DNA of 61,875 bases from Hyphomonas sp. (GTDB lineage: Bacteria; Pseudomonadota; Alphaproteobacteria; Caulobacterales; Hyphomonadaceae), in NCBI GenBank assembly GCA_002700305.1, contig PACZ01000037.1, positions 1-61,875 on the forward strand, read 5' to 3'. The notes below the pieces were generated by a model. It made no database searches, was not told the origin of the DNA, and saw nothing but the letters and a program-made list of their open reading frames with translations. Below, one piece after another: positions 15,852-23,997 of this stretch. How positions within the stretch are numbered: position 1 is the first letter of the stretch; each line of letters opens with the position of its first letter. A program made the translations under genes and the position numbers.

Positions 15852-16688
15852 ATGACCAAGATTATTGCTGCCTGTGTCCAGATGCGTTCCGGCGTGGAAG
15901 TCGCCCCGAATATTGCGGCGGCCTCCGCCCTGATCCGGGAGGCAGCCGGGAAGGGCGCGAAATTTATCGCAACGCCTGAAATGACGAACCTGCTGGACAT
16001 CCGCCCCGGCATGGCGCGGCCGAAGATCGTGGAACAGGACGATATTCCCCTGCATGCCTTCCAGGCGCTGGCGGCGGAACTGGGGGTGACACTGCTGATC
16101 GGCTCACTGGCGGTAACGCTGGAGAGCGAGGAGCGCTTCGCTAACCGGTCCTTCCTGATCGGGCCGGACGGCGGCGTGATTGCGCGATACGACAAGATCC
16201 ACATGTTCGATGTGGAGGTTGGCGACGGGCAGAACTATCGCGAGAGCCGGGCCTACCGGCCGGGCGAGGCGGCTGTCCTGGCCAGGGCGCCGTTTGGCCA
16301 GATCGGCATGACGATCTGTTACGACCTCCGCTTCCCGCATCTTTATCGCAAGCTGGCGCAAGCGGGCGCGGACATCCTCACCATTCCGGCGGCGTTTACC
16401 CGCGTGACGGGGGAAGCGCACTGGCATGTGCTGGTCCGCGCGCGGGCGATTGAGACCGGCTGTTTCGTCGTCGCCCCGGCGCAGGGCGGCAAGCATGAGG
16501 ATGGACGCGAGACATTCGGTCATTCTCTGATCGTGTCGCCCTGGGGCGAAGTGATCGCGGAAGCCAATGGGGCGGAGCCGGGAATCGTTCTTGCGGAACT
16601 GGATCTCGATGAGGTGGCCAAGGCCCGTGGACGCATTCCGTCACTTGGGAACGACCGCGATATTTCGATCACAAAGTCCGGCGGCTGA
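15852..16688 (+). CDS. Carbon-nitrogen hydrolase (Nit1/omega-amidase type)
   Basis: Nitrilase-superfamily amidohydrolase of 278 residues. The Glu-Lys-Cys triad is present at Glu43 (ATPEMTN), Lys115 (RYDKIHMFD) and Cys156 (MTICYDLRFPHLYR). The wording around the triad resembles the Nit1/YbeM branch, which repairs deaminated glutathione or acts as an omega-amidase, rather than true nitrilases; the exact substrate is inferred. The reading frame has the family's full length and ends normally. It starts 44 bases after the LuxR-type gene on the same strand and may be read with it. Confidence 0.9.
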   Translation: MTKIIAACVQMRSGVEVAPNIAAASALIREAAGKGAKFIATPEMTNLLDIRPGMARPKIVEQDDIPLHAFQALAAELGVTLLIGSLAVTLESEERFANRSFLIGPDGGVIARYDKIHMFDVEVGDGQNYRESRAYRPGEAAVLARAPFGQIGMTICYDLRFPHLYRKLAQAGADILTIPAAFTRVTGEAHWHVLVRARAIETGCFVVAPAQGGKHEDGRETFGHSLIVSPWGEVIAEANGAEPGIVLAELDLDEVAKARGRIPSLGNDRDISITKSGG

Positions 16689-16696
16689 GCACTGGC

Positions 16697-17053
16697 CTAT
16701 TCGCAGCCTATGCCGTCATTGTCCCGATCGAGGTGCGGGCCGTAGCCGGGCTGGCCGCGCCGCACGGGCGCCGCGCCGGCTGCGCGGGCTTCGCTGCAAT
16801 TGCGATAAGACCAGCCTGTCTGACCGGTCTGCGGCTGGGTCTGTGAAGGGGGCGGAGTCGATGTCAGGGCTTGCGGTCGAGCAGGCGCCGCGGAACCTGA
16901 CTTGTGGCAGTGATAATCGCCCGTCTTCCTGTTTGTGTGACAGCCCTCGGCATTCAGTCCGCCGCCATGGGCAGCCGCTGCCGGTGCGAGCAGGCAGATT
17001 GCCAGCAGGCAGAGAACAAGACATCCGAGTGCGATACGCCCAGCCATGCGCAT
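16697..17053 (-). CDS. Exported YHYH plus excalibur calcium-binding domain protein
   Basis: Exported protein of 118 residues with a signal peptide ending about residue 27 (LLAPAAAAHGG). Two small cysteine-containing modules follow: a YHYH-type segment (LNAEGCHTNRKTGDYHCHK, about 33-51), then a Pro/Thr/Gln-rich linker, then a C-terminal excalibur domain (from about 82) ending in DRDNDGIGCE, whose DxDxDG pattern binds calcium in known examples. Such proteins are exported, and some carry nuclease-like partners; here only the two small domains are present. It is convergent with the nitrilase-family gene with eight bases between the stops. Confidence 0.85.
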   Translation of the reverse strand: MRMAGRIALGCLVLCLLAICLLAPAAAAHGGGLNAEGCHTNRKTGDYHCHKSGSAAPARPQALTSTPPPSQTQPQTGQTGWSYRNCSEARAAGAAPVRRGQPGYGPHLDRDNDGIGCE

Positions 17054-17147
17054 TCCTCCGAGCCCTGCAGTCTGGCAGAATGACTGGAAGATTGCGTGAA
17101 AGAAATCCGGTGGATTTTTACAGGTGCGCTAAACAATCCGACAGGGT

Positions 17148-18296
17148 CTAGCGCCCGAGCCGCCTGCGGAATTCCTCGTAACCGAAATGCGAGACCTGCT
17201 CTACGCGGCCGTCTTCCCAGCGGATGGCGAGGTTTGCCAGCGGCGTGCCGTTGAACGTGTTCGTCTTCACGAAACTGTAGTGCATCTGGTCTGTGAAGAC
17301 GAGCTGGTCGCCCGGCTGCAATGGTTTGTGGAAGGAGTAATCCCCGATCACGTCGCCGGTCATGCAGGTCTTCCCGCCGAGGCGGTAGGTGTAGGGCTTC
17401 TCGCCGGGTTGGCCCGCGCCGACAATGTCCGGCCGGTAGGGGACTTCCAGAACGTCCGGCATGTGGGTGGAGGCGGAGGCGTCGAGAATGGCGAGCTCCA
17501 TCTCGTTCCAGTGCAGGGCGAGCACGGTGGCGTAGAGTTCACCGGTATTCACGACGAGGCCAGCGCCCGGCTCCAGGATCACGTCAACACCGAAGCGTGT
17601 CTTGAAGTCTTTGATCGCCTCGATCAGCACGTCGACATCATAACCCGGCTTGTTCAGGAAATGCCCGCCGCCGAAATTCACGGCGGAGACCTGTTCGATA
17701 TATTGCCCGAACTTGTCGGCGACATGCTGGATCAGACCGGCCGAGCCGTCAGCCAGGCTCTCGCAAAGGGCGTGGACGTGGAAGATGTCGACACCCGACC
17801 AGTCCACCTCGTCCAGCTTCGCTGGGACTTCGCCAAACCGGCTGCCCGGTGCGCAGGGATCGTAAAGGTCACCGCCGAGCGTCGCGTTGGAATAGCCGGG
17901 GTTCACCCGCAGGCCGATATGCGCGCCTGCGTCGCGGGCAATATCGCCAAACCGGGCGAGTTGTTCGGCGGAGTTGAAATAGATGTGCTCGGCAATTTTC
18001 GTCAGGCGGCGGACTTCATCTTCCGTATAGGCCGGGGAGTAGACATGCACTTCCTTGCCGAAGCTCTCATGCCCCATGATGGCTTCATGCTCGCCGCTGG
18101 CCGTGGTGCCGTCCAGATAGTCTGTCATCACTGGGAAGGCCGCCGGCATGGCGAAGGCCTTGGTCGCCAGCAAAACTTTGCAGCCGGCTTCTTCCCGCAC
18201 GCGCTTCGCCGTCTCCAGATTCTGCCGGAGGCGGGCGACGTCCAGGACGAAGACGGGGGTGGGGATGTCGGCGGGCAAAGTCATGGCTTTTTCCAT
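17148..18296 (-). CDS. nspC: Carboxynorspermidine decarboxylase
   Basis: PLP-dependent enzyme of the alanine-racemase-fold decarboxylase family (382 residues). It removes CO2 from carboxyspermidine or carboxynorspermidine, the last step of the aspartate-semialdehyde route to (nor)spermidine. The Schiff-base Lys46 lies in LLATKAFAMPA, the specificity region HVHALCES follows, and ILEPGAGLVVNTGEL supplies the phosphate-binding part. The ATG directly abuts the stop of the preceding gene. A second ATG four codons later (18284) has a better ribosome site (GGAAAA), so the start is uncertain by 12 bases. It is the last gene of a three-gene operon. Confidence 0.93.
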   Translation of the reverse strand: MEKAMTLPADIPTPVFVLDVARLRQNLETAKRVREEAGCKVLLATKAFAMPAAFPVMTDYLDGTTASGEHEAIMGHESFGKEVHVYSPAYTEDEVRRLTKIAEHIYFNSAEQLARFGDIARDAGAHIGLRVNPGYSNATLGGDLYDPCAPGSRFGEVPAKLDEVDWSGVDIFHVHALCESLADGSAGLIQHVADKFGQYIEQVSAVNFGGGHFLNKPGYDVDVLIEAIKDFKTRFGVDVILEPGAGLVVNTGELYATVLALHWNEMELAILDASASTHMPDVLEVPYRPDIVGAGQPGEKPYTYRLGGKTCMTGDVIGDYSFHKPLQPGDQLVFTDQMHYSFVKTNTFNGTPLANLAIRWEDGRVEQVSHFGYEEFRRRLGR

Positions 18297-18956
18297 TTAG
18301 CACATTCTGCGGTCGCGCGCGGGATCGTCCGGCAGGAAACCGGCCTCGACGAGATTGAGAACGAATTCATCTTCGCGGGTGCAGGGGCGGAAGCCCTCGC
18401 TCAGTTCCGCCTGCGAGACCAGAGCGCCGGTGTCCGCATTGGTGAGGGTGATGAAGGGCGTCCTGATGCGATCATACCCGCGTGATTGAGCGATGTCGGT
18501 CACGCCAATCTCTTCGGCGAGCGCCGTGCCACTTGGGCGGCGGACGTCGATCTTCAGGGTCAGGATGCGGTAATCGTCCTGACTGGCGAGGGCGGCGTCA
18601 CGCTGGGCCGGTGTCAGCGCATCCTTCAGGAAACGGTCAACGGTCCAGGCCTTCCGGCCGGAGAGTTCGGTCTTCTCCAGCTTCATGCAGGAGGGGCATT
18701 CGTCGAAACCCCAGACGATCATCAGGGGGCGGTCTTCTTCCGCAGCCTGCGCGACGGCCGCATCGTAGAGCTCACGCGCATCGAGGCATTTGTAATAGGT
18801 CGGCTTTGCCCGCTCGCCCGTACAGCCTTCGATCGGCTGGAAGGTGCCATAGTCGACCGCCTTCTCGAAAACGAGTGGCCCTTGAGGCGCAGCGGCTTCC
18901 TGGCTGCACGCCGCGAAAGCCATGGCAGCGACGAGTGCGACGAAAGCCCGGCGCAT
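18297..18956 (-). CDS. Thioredoxin-like lipoprotein in the polyamine operon
   Basis: Probable lipoprotein of 219 residues with lipobox FAAC (Cys17). The mature protein has a thioredoxin-like stretch PLMIVWGFDECPSCMKLEK with the pair Cys87-Cys90, placed after a beta strand as in periplasmic thiol oxidoreductases. A later TPFITL fits the cis-Pro loop. Further Cys residues (about 45, 57) could form disulfides. It lies between carboxynorspermidine synthase and nspC with gaps of five and zero bases, so it is co-transcribed with cytosolic polyamine enzymes although itself exported. I know of no reason for this pairing; the function is open. Confidence 0.8.
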   Translation of the reverse strand: MRRAFVALVAAMAFAACSQEAAAPQGPLVFEKAVDYGTFQPIEGCTGERAKPTYYKCLDARELYDAAVAQAAEEDRPLMIVWGFDECPSCMKLEKTELSGRKAWTVDRFLKDALTPAQRDAALASQDDYRILTLKIDVRRPSGTALAEEIGVTDIAQSRGYDRIRTPFITLTNADTGALVSQAELSEGFRPCTREDEFVLNLVEAGFLPDDPARDRRMC

Positions 18957-18961
18957 GCGGC

Positions 18962-20176
18962 TCAGGTTTCCACCGCGAAGAGTTCGTCCTGGTCGCCGGG
19001 CTTCACGTCAATGACATGCCAGGGCAGGCCGCGCTGGGCGACATCTTCGAGGAAGGGTTTCGCCGGGAACTGCTCGACATTGAACACGCCCTTGCCGGAC
19101 CATTCACCGCGGAAGAACATGGCCGCGCCGGAGACCGGCGGCACGCCCGTGGTGTAGGAGACGGCCTGCGCGGAGACTTCCTTGTTCGTCTCGGCATGGT
19201 CGGAGACGTTGTAGATCATCTTGGTCAGCGGCTGGCCATCCTTCTTGCCACGGACAATCACGCCGATGCTGGTCTTGCCGGTATAGTTCTCGGCGAGGGA
19301 GGAGGGCGGCGGCAGCAAATCTTTCAGGAACTCCATCGGAATGATGTCCATGCCTTTGTGCTTGATCGGTTCGAGGCCAATCAGGCCGATGGATTTGAAC
19401 ACCTGAAGGTGCTTGATGTATTCGCTGCCGAACGTCATCCAGAAACGGATCTGTTTCAGGCCTTTGATGTTCTTGACCAGGCTTTCCTCTTCCTCGTGAT
19501 AGATGAGGTAGGAATCCTTCGGGCCGACTTCCGGATAGTCGATGTCGCAATTGATGGAGAGGGCCGGGATCTCGATCCACTCGCCATTCTTCCAGTATTT
19601 GCCGTCCTGCGTGACTTCGCGGAGGTTGATCTCAGGATTGAAGTTCGTCGCGAACGTCTTGCCGTGGTCGCCAGCATTGCAGTCGACGATGTCGATATAT
19701 TCGATCTCGTCGAACAGGTGCTCCTGCGCATAGGCGCAATAGACGTTCGTCACGCCGGGGTCGAAACCGCAGCCGAGAATGGCGGTGATGCCCTTCTCCT
19801 TGAAGCGGTCATGATAGGCCCACTGCCAGTGGTATTCGAACTTGGCCACATCGCGCGGCTCATAGTTCGCCGTGTCCATATAGTTGCAGCCCGTTTCGAG
19901 GCAGGCATCCATGATCGGCAGGTCCTGATAGGGCAGGGCCATGTTGATCAGGAGGTCCGGCTTCACCTTCTCGATGAGGGCGACGACTTCCGGCACATTG
20001 TCGGCATCGACCTGGGCGATCTCGATCGGCGTCTTGCAGAGCTTCGCGACTTTCTCACAACTTTCGATGCGGCGGGAGGCGAGCGTGATGTGCTTGAACG
20101 TGTCGCGGTCCATCGCGCATTTCTGGGCGACGACCGAACCGGCAGCGCCGGCACCGATGATGAGAACGCGGTCCAT
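18962..20176 (-). CDS. Carboxynorspermidine synthase (saccharopine dehydrogenase family)
   Basis: NAD(P)-dependent enzyme of 404 residues that condenses L-aspartate semialdehyde with a diamine (putrescine or 1,3-diaminopropane) and reduces the imine to carboxy(nor)spermidine. The N-terminal dinucleotide-binding motif LIIGAGAAGSVV starts at residue 5. The family segments YMDTANYEPRD and LGCGFDPGVTNVYCAYA are present, and the length matches the carboxynorspermidine rather than the lysine-pathway branch. Its product is the substrate of NspC, encoded two genes downstream, which supports the assignment. It is the first gene of the operon; the 160 bases upstream hold no recognised regulatory motif. 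Confidence 0.92.
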   Translation of the reverse strand: MDRVLIIGAGAAGSVVAQKCAMDRDTFKHITLASRRIESCEKVAKLCKTPIEIAQVDADNVPEVVALIEKVKPDLLINMALPYQDLPIMDACLETGCNYMDTANYEPRDVAKFEYHWQWAYHDRFKEKGITAILGCGFDPGVTNVYCAYAQEHLFDEIEYIDIVDCNAGDHGKTFATNFNPEINLREVTQDGKYWKNGEWIEIPALSINCDIDYPEVGPKDSYLIYHEEEESLVKNIKGLKQIRFWMTFGSEYIKHLQVFKSIGLIGLEPIKHKGMDIIPMEFLKDLLPPPSSLAENYTGKTSIGVIVRGKKDGQPLTKMIYNVSDHAETNKEVSAQAVSYTTGVPPVSGAAMFFRGEWSGKGVFNVEQFPAKPFLEDVAQRGLPWHVIDVKPGDQDELFAVET

Positions 20177-20339
20177 GATGGGAGGGCCTCCAAAACTCTG
20201 CGGGGTTCCTGAATTGACCCGTCACATAGGGCAAACCGGAGGGCTTCGCCAGTGGAGACATGAGAGGATGGCGCAGCGCGAACGGGTCGCGAGGATGGGA
20301 GGAAACGACTGGCCGCCCACGCTGCGCCGGGGGGAAGGG

Positions 20340-20531
20340 TCAGGCTGCCTGCCTGTGCGGCGTGAGGCGTGCGAGTTCTTCGGCCAGCCAGTCCCGATGG
20401 TGGCCCAGCCGTTCGACCTGACGGAGGTCGGCATCGGGGCGGCTGGCCAGCTCATCCTGCCAGGCTTTGATCACGCGCAGCTGCGTTTGCAGCCAGCACA
20501 GCATGGCAGGGTCATCGACCGGAACACACAT
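20340..20531 (-). CDS. Small protein of unknown function, possibly iron-regulated
   Basis: Hydrophilic helical protein of 63 residues starting MCVPVDDPAMLCW, rich in Leu, Arg, Asp and Glu, with two N-terminal Cys and the pattern RQVERLGHHRDWLAEELARL, likely a coiled helix. The frame is open far upstream, but AAGGAG seven bases before this ATG decides the start. A Fur-box-like sequence overlaps the -35 of the predicted promoter (TTGCAA, 16 bases, TACTTT). I do not recognise the family. It stands alone between the polyamine operon and a GlsB-type gene. Confidence 0.65.
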   Translation of the reverse strand: MCVPVDDPAMLCWLQTQLRVIKAWQDELASRPDADLRQVERLGHHRDWLAEELARLTPHRQAA

Positions 20532-20569
20532 CACACGTCTCCTTGCAATTAAGAAGCATTCACAAATTG

Positions 20570-20607
20570 AAAGTACACATGCTGGCGCTAATTGCAAGTC
20601 ATTCTCA
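20570..20607 (-). promoter_or_regulatory. Promoter with Fur-box-like operator
   Basis: TGCAAGTCATTCTCA (20593-20607) matches 11 of 15 bases of the 7-1-7 Fur box TGATAATCATTATCA. On the minus strand it overlaps the -35 TTGCAA (20592-20597), which is followed after 16 bases by TACTTT (20570-20575). Repression by iron-loaded Fur of the 63-residue gene is the inference. Confidence 0.4.
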
Positions 20608-20741
20608 AAAATGTCGCAGGTCGTCTCCGTTTCGCTCTGGCCATGTTCTGGCCTGCCGATGGGAACGAATGACACTTCTGCGGGTTATACGCTTAACAGT
20701 CCGGCCGTTCCCGGTGCCGGCGATACATGAGGAGACACCAG

Positions 20742-20996
20742 ATGACCCTTGAAGGGATTATCATTTTTCTGCTGGTTGGCGGCGTTGCCGGCTGGCTGGC
20801 CGGGCTGATCGTGCGCGGCGGCGGCTTTGGCATCATTGGCAATATCGCTGTCGGCATCATCGGTGCCTTCGTTGCCGGCTTCCTGTTTCCGGCGTTCGGC
20901 ATCAGTCTCGGCGCCGGCATTGTCGCGGCCATTCTGCATGCCACGATCGGCGCTGTGGTCCTGCTTCTGATTGTGCGTGTGCTGAAGCGCGCCTGA
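20742..20996 (+). CDS. GlsB/YeaQ/YmgE-family small membrane protein
   Basis: Hydrophobic protein of 84 residues with three predicted transmembrane segments, rich in Gly and Ala. It shows the family pattern of GlsB/transglycosylase-associated proteins: GGVAGWLAGLIVRGGGFGIIGNIAVGIIGAFVAGFLF. Members are induced by stress in several bacteria; no enzymatic role is established. AGGAGA seven bases before the ATG fixes the start and excludes the ATG at 20727. It is divergent from the putatively iron-controlled small gene and convergent with a DUF1499 lipoprotein. Confidence 0.9.
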   Translation: MTLEGIIIFLLVGGVAGWLAGLIVRGGGFGIIGNIAVGIIGAFVAGFLFPAFGISLGAGIVAAILHATIGAVVLLLIVRVLKRA

Positions 20997-21007
20997 CGCG
21001 GCGGGCA

Positions 21008-21472
21008 TCAGCCCGCCAGTTCGGCATCCAGCTGTTTCGCAAGCGCCTCGACGCGCGACTTGTTCTTGCCGAGGTCTGACAAGCCGATGCGGGAGCGGGA
21101 ATAGACCGCCACCTGTGACGTGTCCGGACCGGTCGGCCGGATGAGAACGTCCACATCGTCCCGGAACCGGGCGATGGGGGTCACGGCGACATAGCGCAGC
21201 TGGATGTCGCCATTCGGCAATTCCCGTTGCTCGGCACCCGGCTGAAGCCGGAGAAGTGCCGCTGCCACGTCCGTGGCCGGATGGGCAAATTCCAGCGCGT
21301 CTCCGGTATTTCCGGCCGCCTCGCAGATGGACGGGTTGCAAGCCAGGTAGCGATTGGTCGGCAGGCCAGGCTCAAGCGTGGCAAAACTGACCCAGCTCCC
21401 CGCAGGTTTTGGCGCAGAGGCGCAAGCGGCGCATAGAAGCAGGGTGGCGCAGGCCAATATGGAACGGATCAT
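21008..21472 (-). CDS. DUF1499-family lipoprotein
   Basis: Predicted lipoprotein of 154 residues with lipobox LCAAC around residues 13-17. The mature part carries the DUF1499 signature: the N-terminal CNPSICEAA region and the C-terminal [24 protein letters not shown]. Members are common in alphaproteobacteria and of unknown function. The frame extends 19 codons further upstream, but the lipoprotein signal starts at the chosen ATG. It is divergent from argF, with 116 bases between the starts. Confidence 0.82.
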   Translation of the reverse strand: MIRSILACATLLLCAACASAPKPAGSWVSFATLEPGLPTNRYLACNPSICEAAGNTGDALEFAHPATDVAAALLRLQPGAEQRELPNGDIQLRYVAVTPIARFRDDVDVLIRPTGPDTSQVAVYSRSRIGLSDLGKNKSRVEALAKQLDAELAG

Positions 21473-21588
21473 CGCGTGCCCTTCGGTATCCTGTTGTCTA
21501 TACGGCGGCCAGGCCAATCCGGATCGCATCTAGCCGTATGGGCAGATTTAGGCTAAGGCGCGCCCTTCATTTTAAACAGGGGGACGCC

Positions 21589-22515
21589 ATGGCAGGCCGT
21601 CACTTCATCGATCTCTGGCATCTCGATCATGTCGAGCTGCGCGAAATTCTCGACATGGCGCACGCCATGAAGAAAGCGCGCGCCGGCTGGCCGAAGGGCC
21701 GTGTCGATGATGGCGCCCCGCTGGAAGGCCACACGCTGGCGATGATCTTCGAGAAATCCTCGACCCGTACGCGCTTCTCCTTCGACATGGCCATGCGCCA
21801 GCTGGGCGGCTCGTCGATCACGGCCACATCCAGCGACATGCAACTCGGCCGGGGCGAGACGATCGAGGACACGGCCCGTGTCCTGTCACGTTATGTCGAT
21901 GCGGTGATGATCCGCGCCAACGACCACTCCGATGTCGAGGCGTTCGCCGAGTTTTCCTCCGTTCCCGTCATCAACGGCCTGACCGACCGGTCGCATCCCT
22001 GCCAGATCATGGCGGATTTGCAGACGCTGGAAGAGACCGGGCTGGAGCTGCGCGGCGCCCGCATCGCCTGGGTCGGCGACGGCAACAATGTCTGCGCGAG
22101 CTTCATTCATGCGGCGGCCAAGTTCGGCTTTTCGCTGGCTGTCGGCACCCCCGCCCGGTTTGCACCGGATGATGAGGATCTCGACATCGCCCGCGAACTG
22201 CAGGGCAAGGTCGATCTCTATGAGACGGCGGAAGAAGCCGTCGCGGGCGCAGACGTCGTCATCGCCGACACGTTCGTCTCCATGGGCGACAAGGATGCCG
22301 AGCGCCGCCTTGAAATCCTGGAACCCTATGCCGTCACCGAAGACCTGATGCAGCTGGCAAACAAGGGCGCCTATTTCCTGCACTGCCTGCCGGCCCACCG
22401 GGGCGAGGAAGTGGATGCCGAGGTCATCGACGGTCCGCAAAGCCTCGTCTTCGACGAAGCCGAAAACCGCCTGCATGCCCAGAAGGCCGTGCTGCGCTGG
22501 TGCCTCGAGAAATAA
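21589..22515 (+). CDS. argF: Ornithine carbamoyltransferase
   Basis: Transfers the carbamoyl group from carbamoyl phosphate to ornithine, giving citrulline (arginine pathway); a cytosolic trimer. The 308-residue length is typical. The carbamoyl-phosphate loop STRTR lies at 58-62, HPCQ follows in the middle ([14 protein letters not shown]), and the ornithine-side motif [10 protein letters not shown] is near the C-terminus. The frame is open 60 codons upstream; the chosen ATG has CAGGGGG before it and matches the family start. In many alphaproteobacteria argF directly follows argD and precedes hslO; here both gaps are filled with other genes. Confidence 0.96.
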   Translation: MAGRHFIDLWHLDHVELREILDMAHAMKKARAGWPKGRVDDGAPLEGHTLAMIFEKSSTRTRFSFDMAMRQLGGSSITATSSDMQLGRGETIEDTARVLSRYVDAVMIRANDHSDVEAFAEFSSVPVINGLTDRSHPCQIMADLQTLEETGLELRGARIAWVGDGNNVCASFIHAAAKFGFSLAVGTPARFAPDDEDLDIARELQGKVDLYETAEEAVAGADVVIADTFVSMGDKDAERRLEILEPYAVTEDLMQLANKGAYFLHCLPAHRGEEVDAEVIDGPQSLVFDEAENRLHAQKAVLRWCLEK

Positions 22516-22518
22516 GCC

Positions 22519-23826
22519 TCAGCCGGACTGGACCTCGTCCAGCCCCAGCGCAAACAGGGCGGCAACTGCGCTCATGGCGCCGAGGATGGCAATGACGGCG
22601 GTGAGCCCGGCAAAGCTTGCCACAAGGCTGAAGCCCCCGCCGAGGATGAGCACGGTGCCGATGATCGTGTTCGATAGCGCCGTATAGGCCGCGCGCGTTT
22701 CCGCCGTCGCCATGTCGACCAGATGGGTTGAGCGCCCAAGCCGCACGCCCTGATAAGCAATCATCAGGATAAAGATCATGGCGGGCAGGCCCACCGTCGC
22801 CGTGAGCAGACCGCCCGCGTTGAGGCCCAGCGTGCCGAACAGGGAGAGCGCCCCGGCAAGGCCTGTCAGGATCAGAACCTTGCGGCTCGACCGGTCGGCA
22901 AGCCGTCCCCAGACATAGGAACTGAGCAGGCCCGCGCCCGCCGAGGCGACGACCAGAAGGCCGAGCCCGCCGAACATGTTGCTTGCTGCGTCTGCCTCCG
23001 TGCCGAGCGCCACCATGAAGGGCGGGGCGAGCGCCGTGGAGGTCAGCAGGGCGCGGACAAGGATGAACCGGCGCAGCTGCGCATCGCGGGCCAGCAGGCC
23101 GAAATCCTCCTTCAGGCGCCGGACGGGGCTGGAACCGGTTTCCGGTTCGCTCGCCTCTTCGGCAAGGCTGGCAAACACCACAGCGGCGGCGATCCAGAGC
23201 AAGCCTGCCAGCACCAGCCCGCCCGTCACCAGTGTGAGCCGGCTTTCGCCCGCAAAGGCCAGCAGCACGCCATAGGTCAGCACGGCGCCTGCGCCGACCG
23301 TGCCGGCCGTTCCCGTCGCCGTGCCGCGCCGGGATTTCGCAATCGTTTTGCCGAGGACATCCTTGTAGGTGACCGAACAGACCGACCGGGCGAGCGCCAG
23401 AACGGCCAGAGCTGCCAGAATCGCCCAGCCGGCCGCGGCGCCGGTCAGCATCAGTGCAGCCAGTCCCATCGCGATGGCGGCCAGGCCTTCGACCAGTGCG
23501 CCGCCCGCCCAGGCCCATTTGCGCCGTTTCAGCCGGCGCAGCGCCCCGGCCGTGAACATTTGCGGGAAGAGGGCGCCGGCCTCGCGGATCGGGACGAGCA
23601 GGCCCAGCAAACCTGCCGGGGCGCCCAGCGTGGTCAGCAGCCAGCTCAGCACGAGGTTCGGATCGATCAGGCCGTCGGCAATCTTGCTGGCCGACAGGCT
23701 GGTGACATGCCGGAAGAAATTGTCGGGCTCGTGTTCGCGGGCCGTGTCTGAAATATCGAGATGGCCCGGCGTTTCGCTCGTCGAGGTCAACAGGCGGAAC
23801 ACCGCCTTCTTCTTGTCCTCAGCCAT
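22519..23826 (-). CDS. MFS transporter
   Basis: Membrane transporter-like protein of 435 residues. After a hydrophilic N-terminal stretch of about 55 residues come some 11-12 hydrophobic helices rich in Ala, Gly and Leu, with the central basic loop (around ETGSSPVRRLKEDF) and the GRLADRSSRKVLILTG segment, which resembles the MFS motif A between helices. The transported compound is unknown. Its stop faces that of argF with three bases between them. It is divergent from the radical SAM gene across about 170 bases with no clear motif. Confidence 0.82.
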   Translation of the reverse strand: MAEDKKKAVFRLLTSTSETPGHLDISDTAREHEPDNFFRHVTSLSASKIADGLIDPNLVLSWLLTTLGAPAGLLGLLVPIREAGALFPQMFTAGALRRLKRRKWAWAGGALVEGLAAIAMGLAALMLTGAAAGWAILAALAVLALARSVCSVTYKDVLGKTIAKSRRGTATGTAGTVGAGAVLTYGVLLAFAGESRLTLVTGGLVLAGLLWIAAAVVFASLAEEASEPETGSSPVRRLKEDFGLLARDAQLRRFILVRALLTSTALAPPFMVALGTEADAASNMFGGLGLLVVASAGAGLLSSYVWGRLADRSSRKVLILTGLAGALSLFGTLGLNAGGLLTATVGLPAMIFILMIAYQGVRLGRSTHLVDMATAETRAAYTALSNTIIGTVLILGGGFSLVASFAGLTAVIAILGAMSAVAALFALGLDEVQSG

Positions 23827-23997
23827 TGCCAGTCAGCCCTCAGCGGTTCGGATTGGGAAAGGATCACGTTTCGCGGCCAAAAGACAATTGCAAAGGTGCA
23901 GGGGCGTCTGCTGACCCGGTCACACGCACGGATCAAACCTTTGTCAGAACGGTATTTTCCGGCTGGCACACGCGTCCTTCATGGATAGGGTGCCCGT

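Noticed and set aside
18482..20212. 576-codon open frame opposite the polyamine operon
   Set aside because: It runs antisense across two recognisable genes with no family wording of its own.
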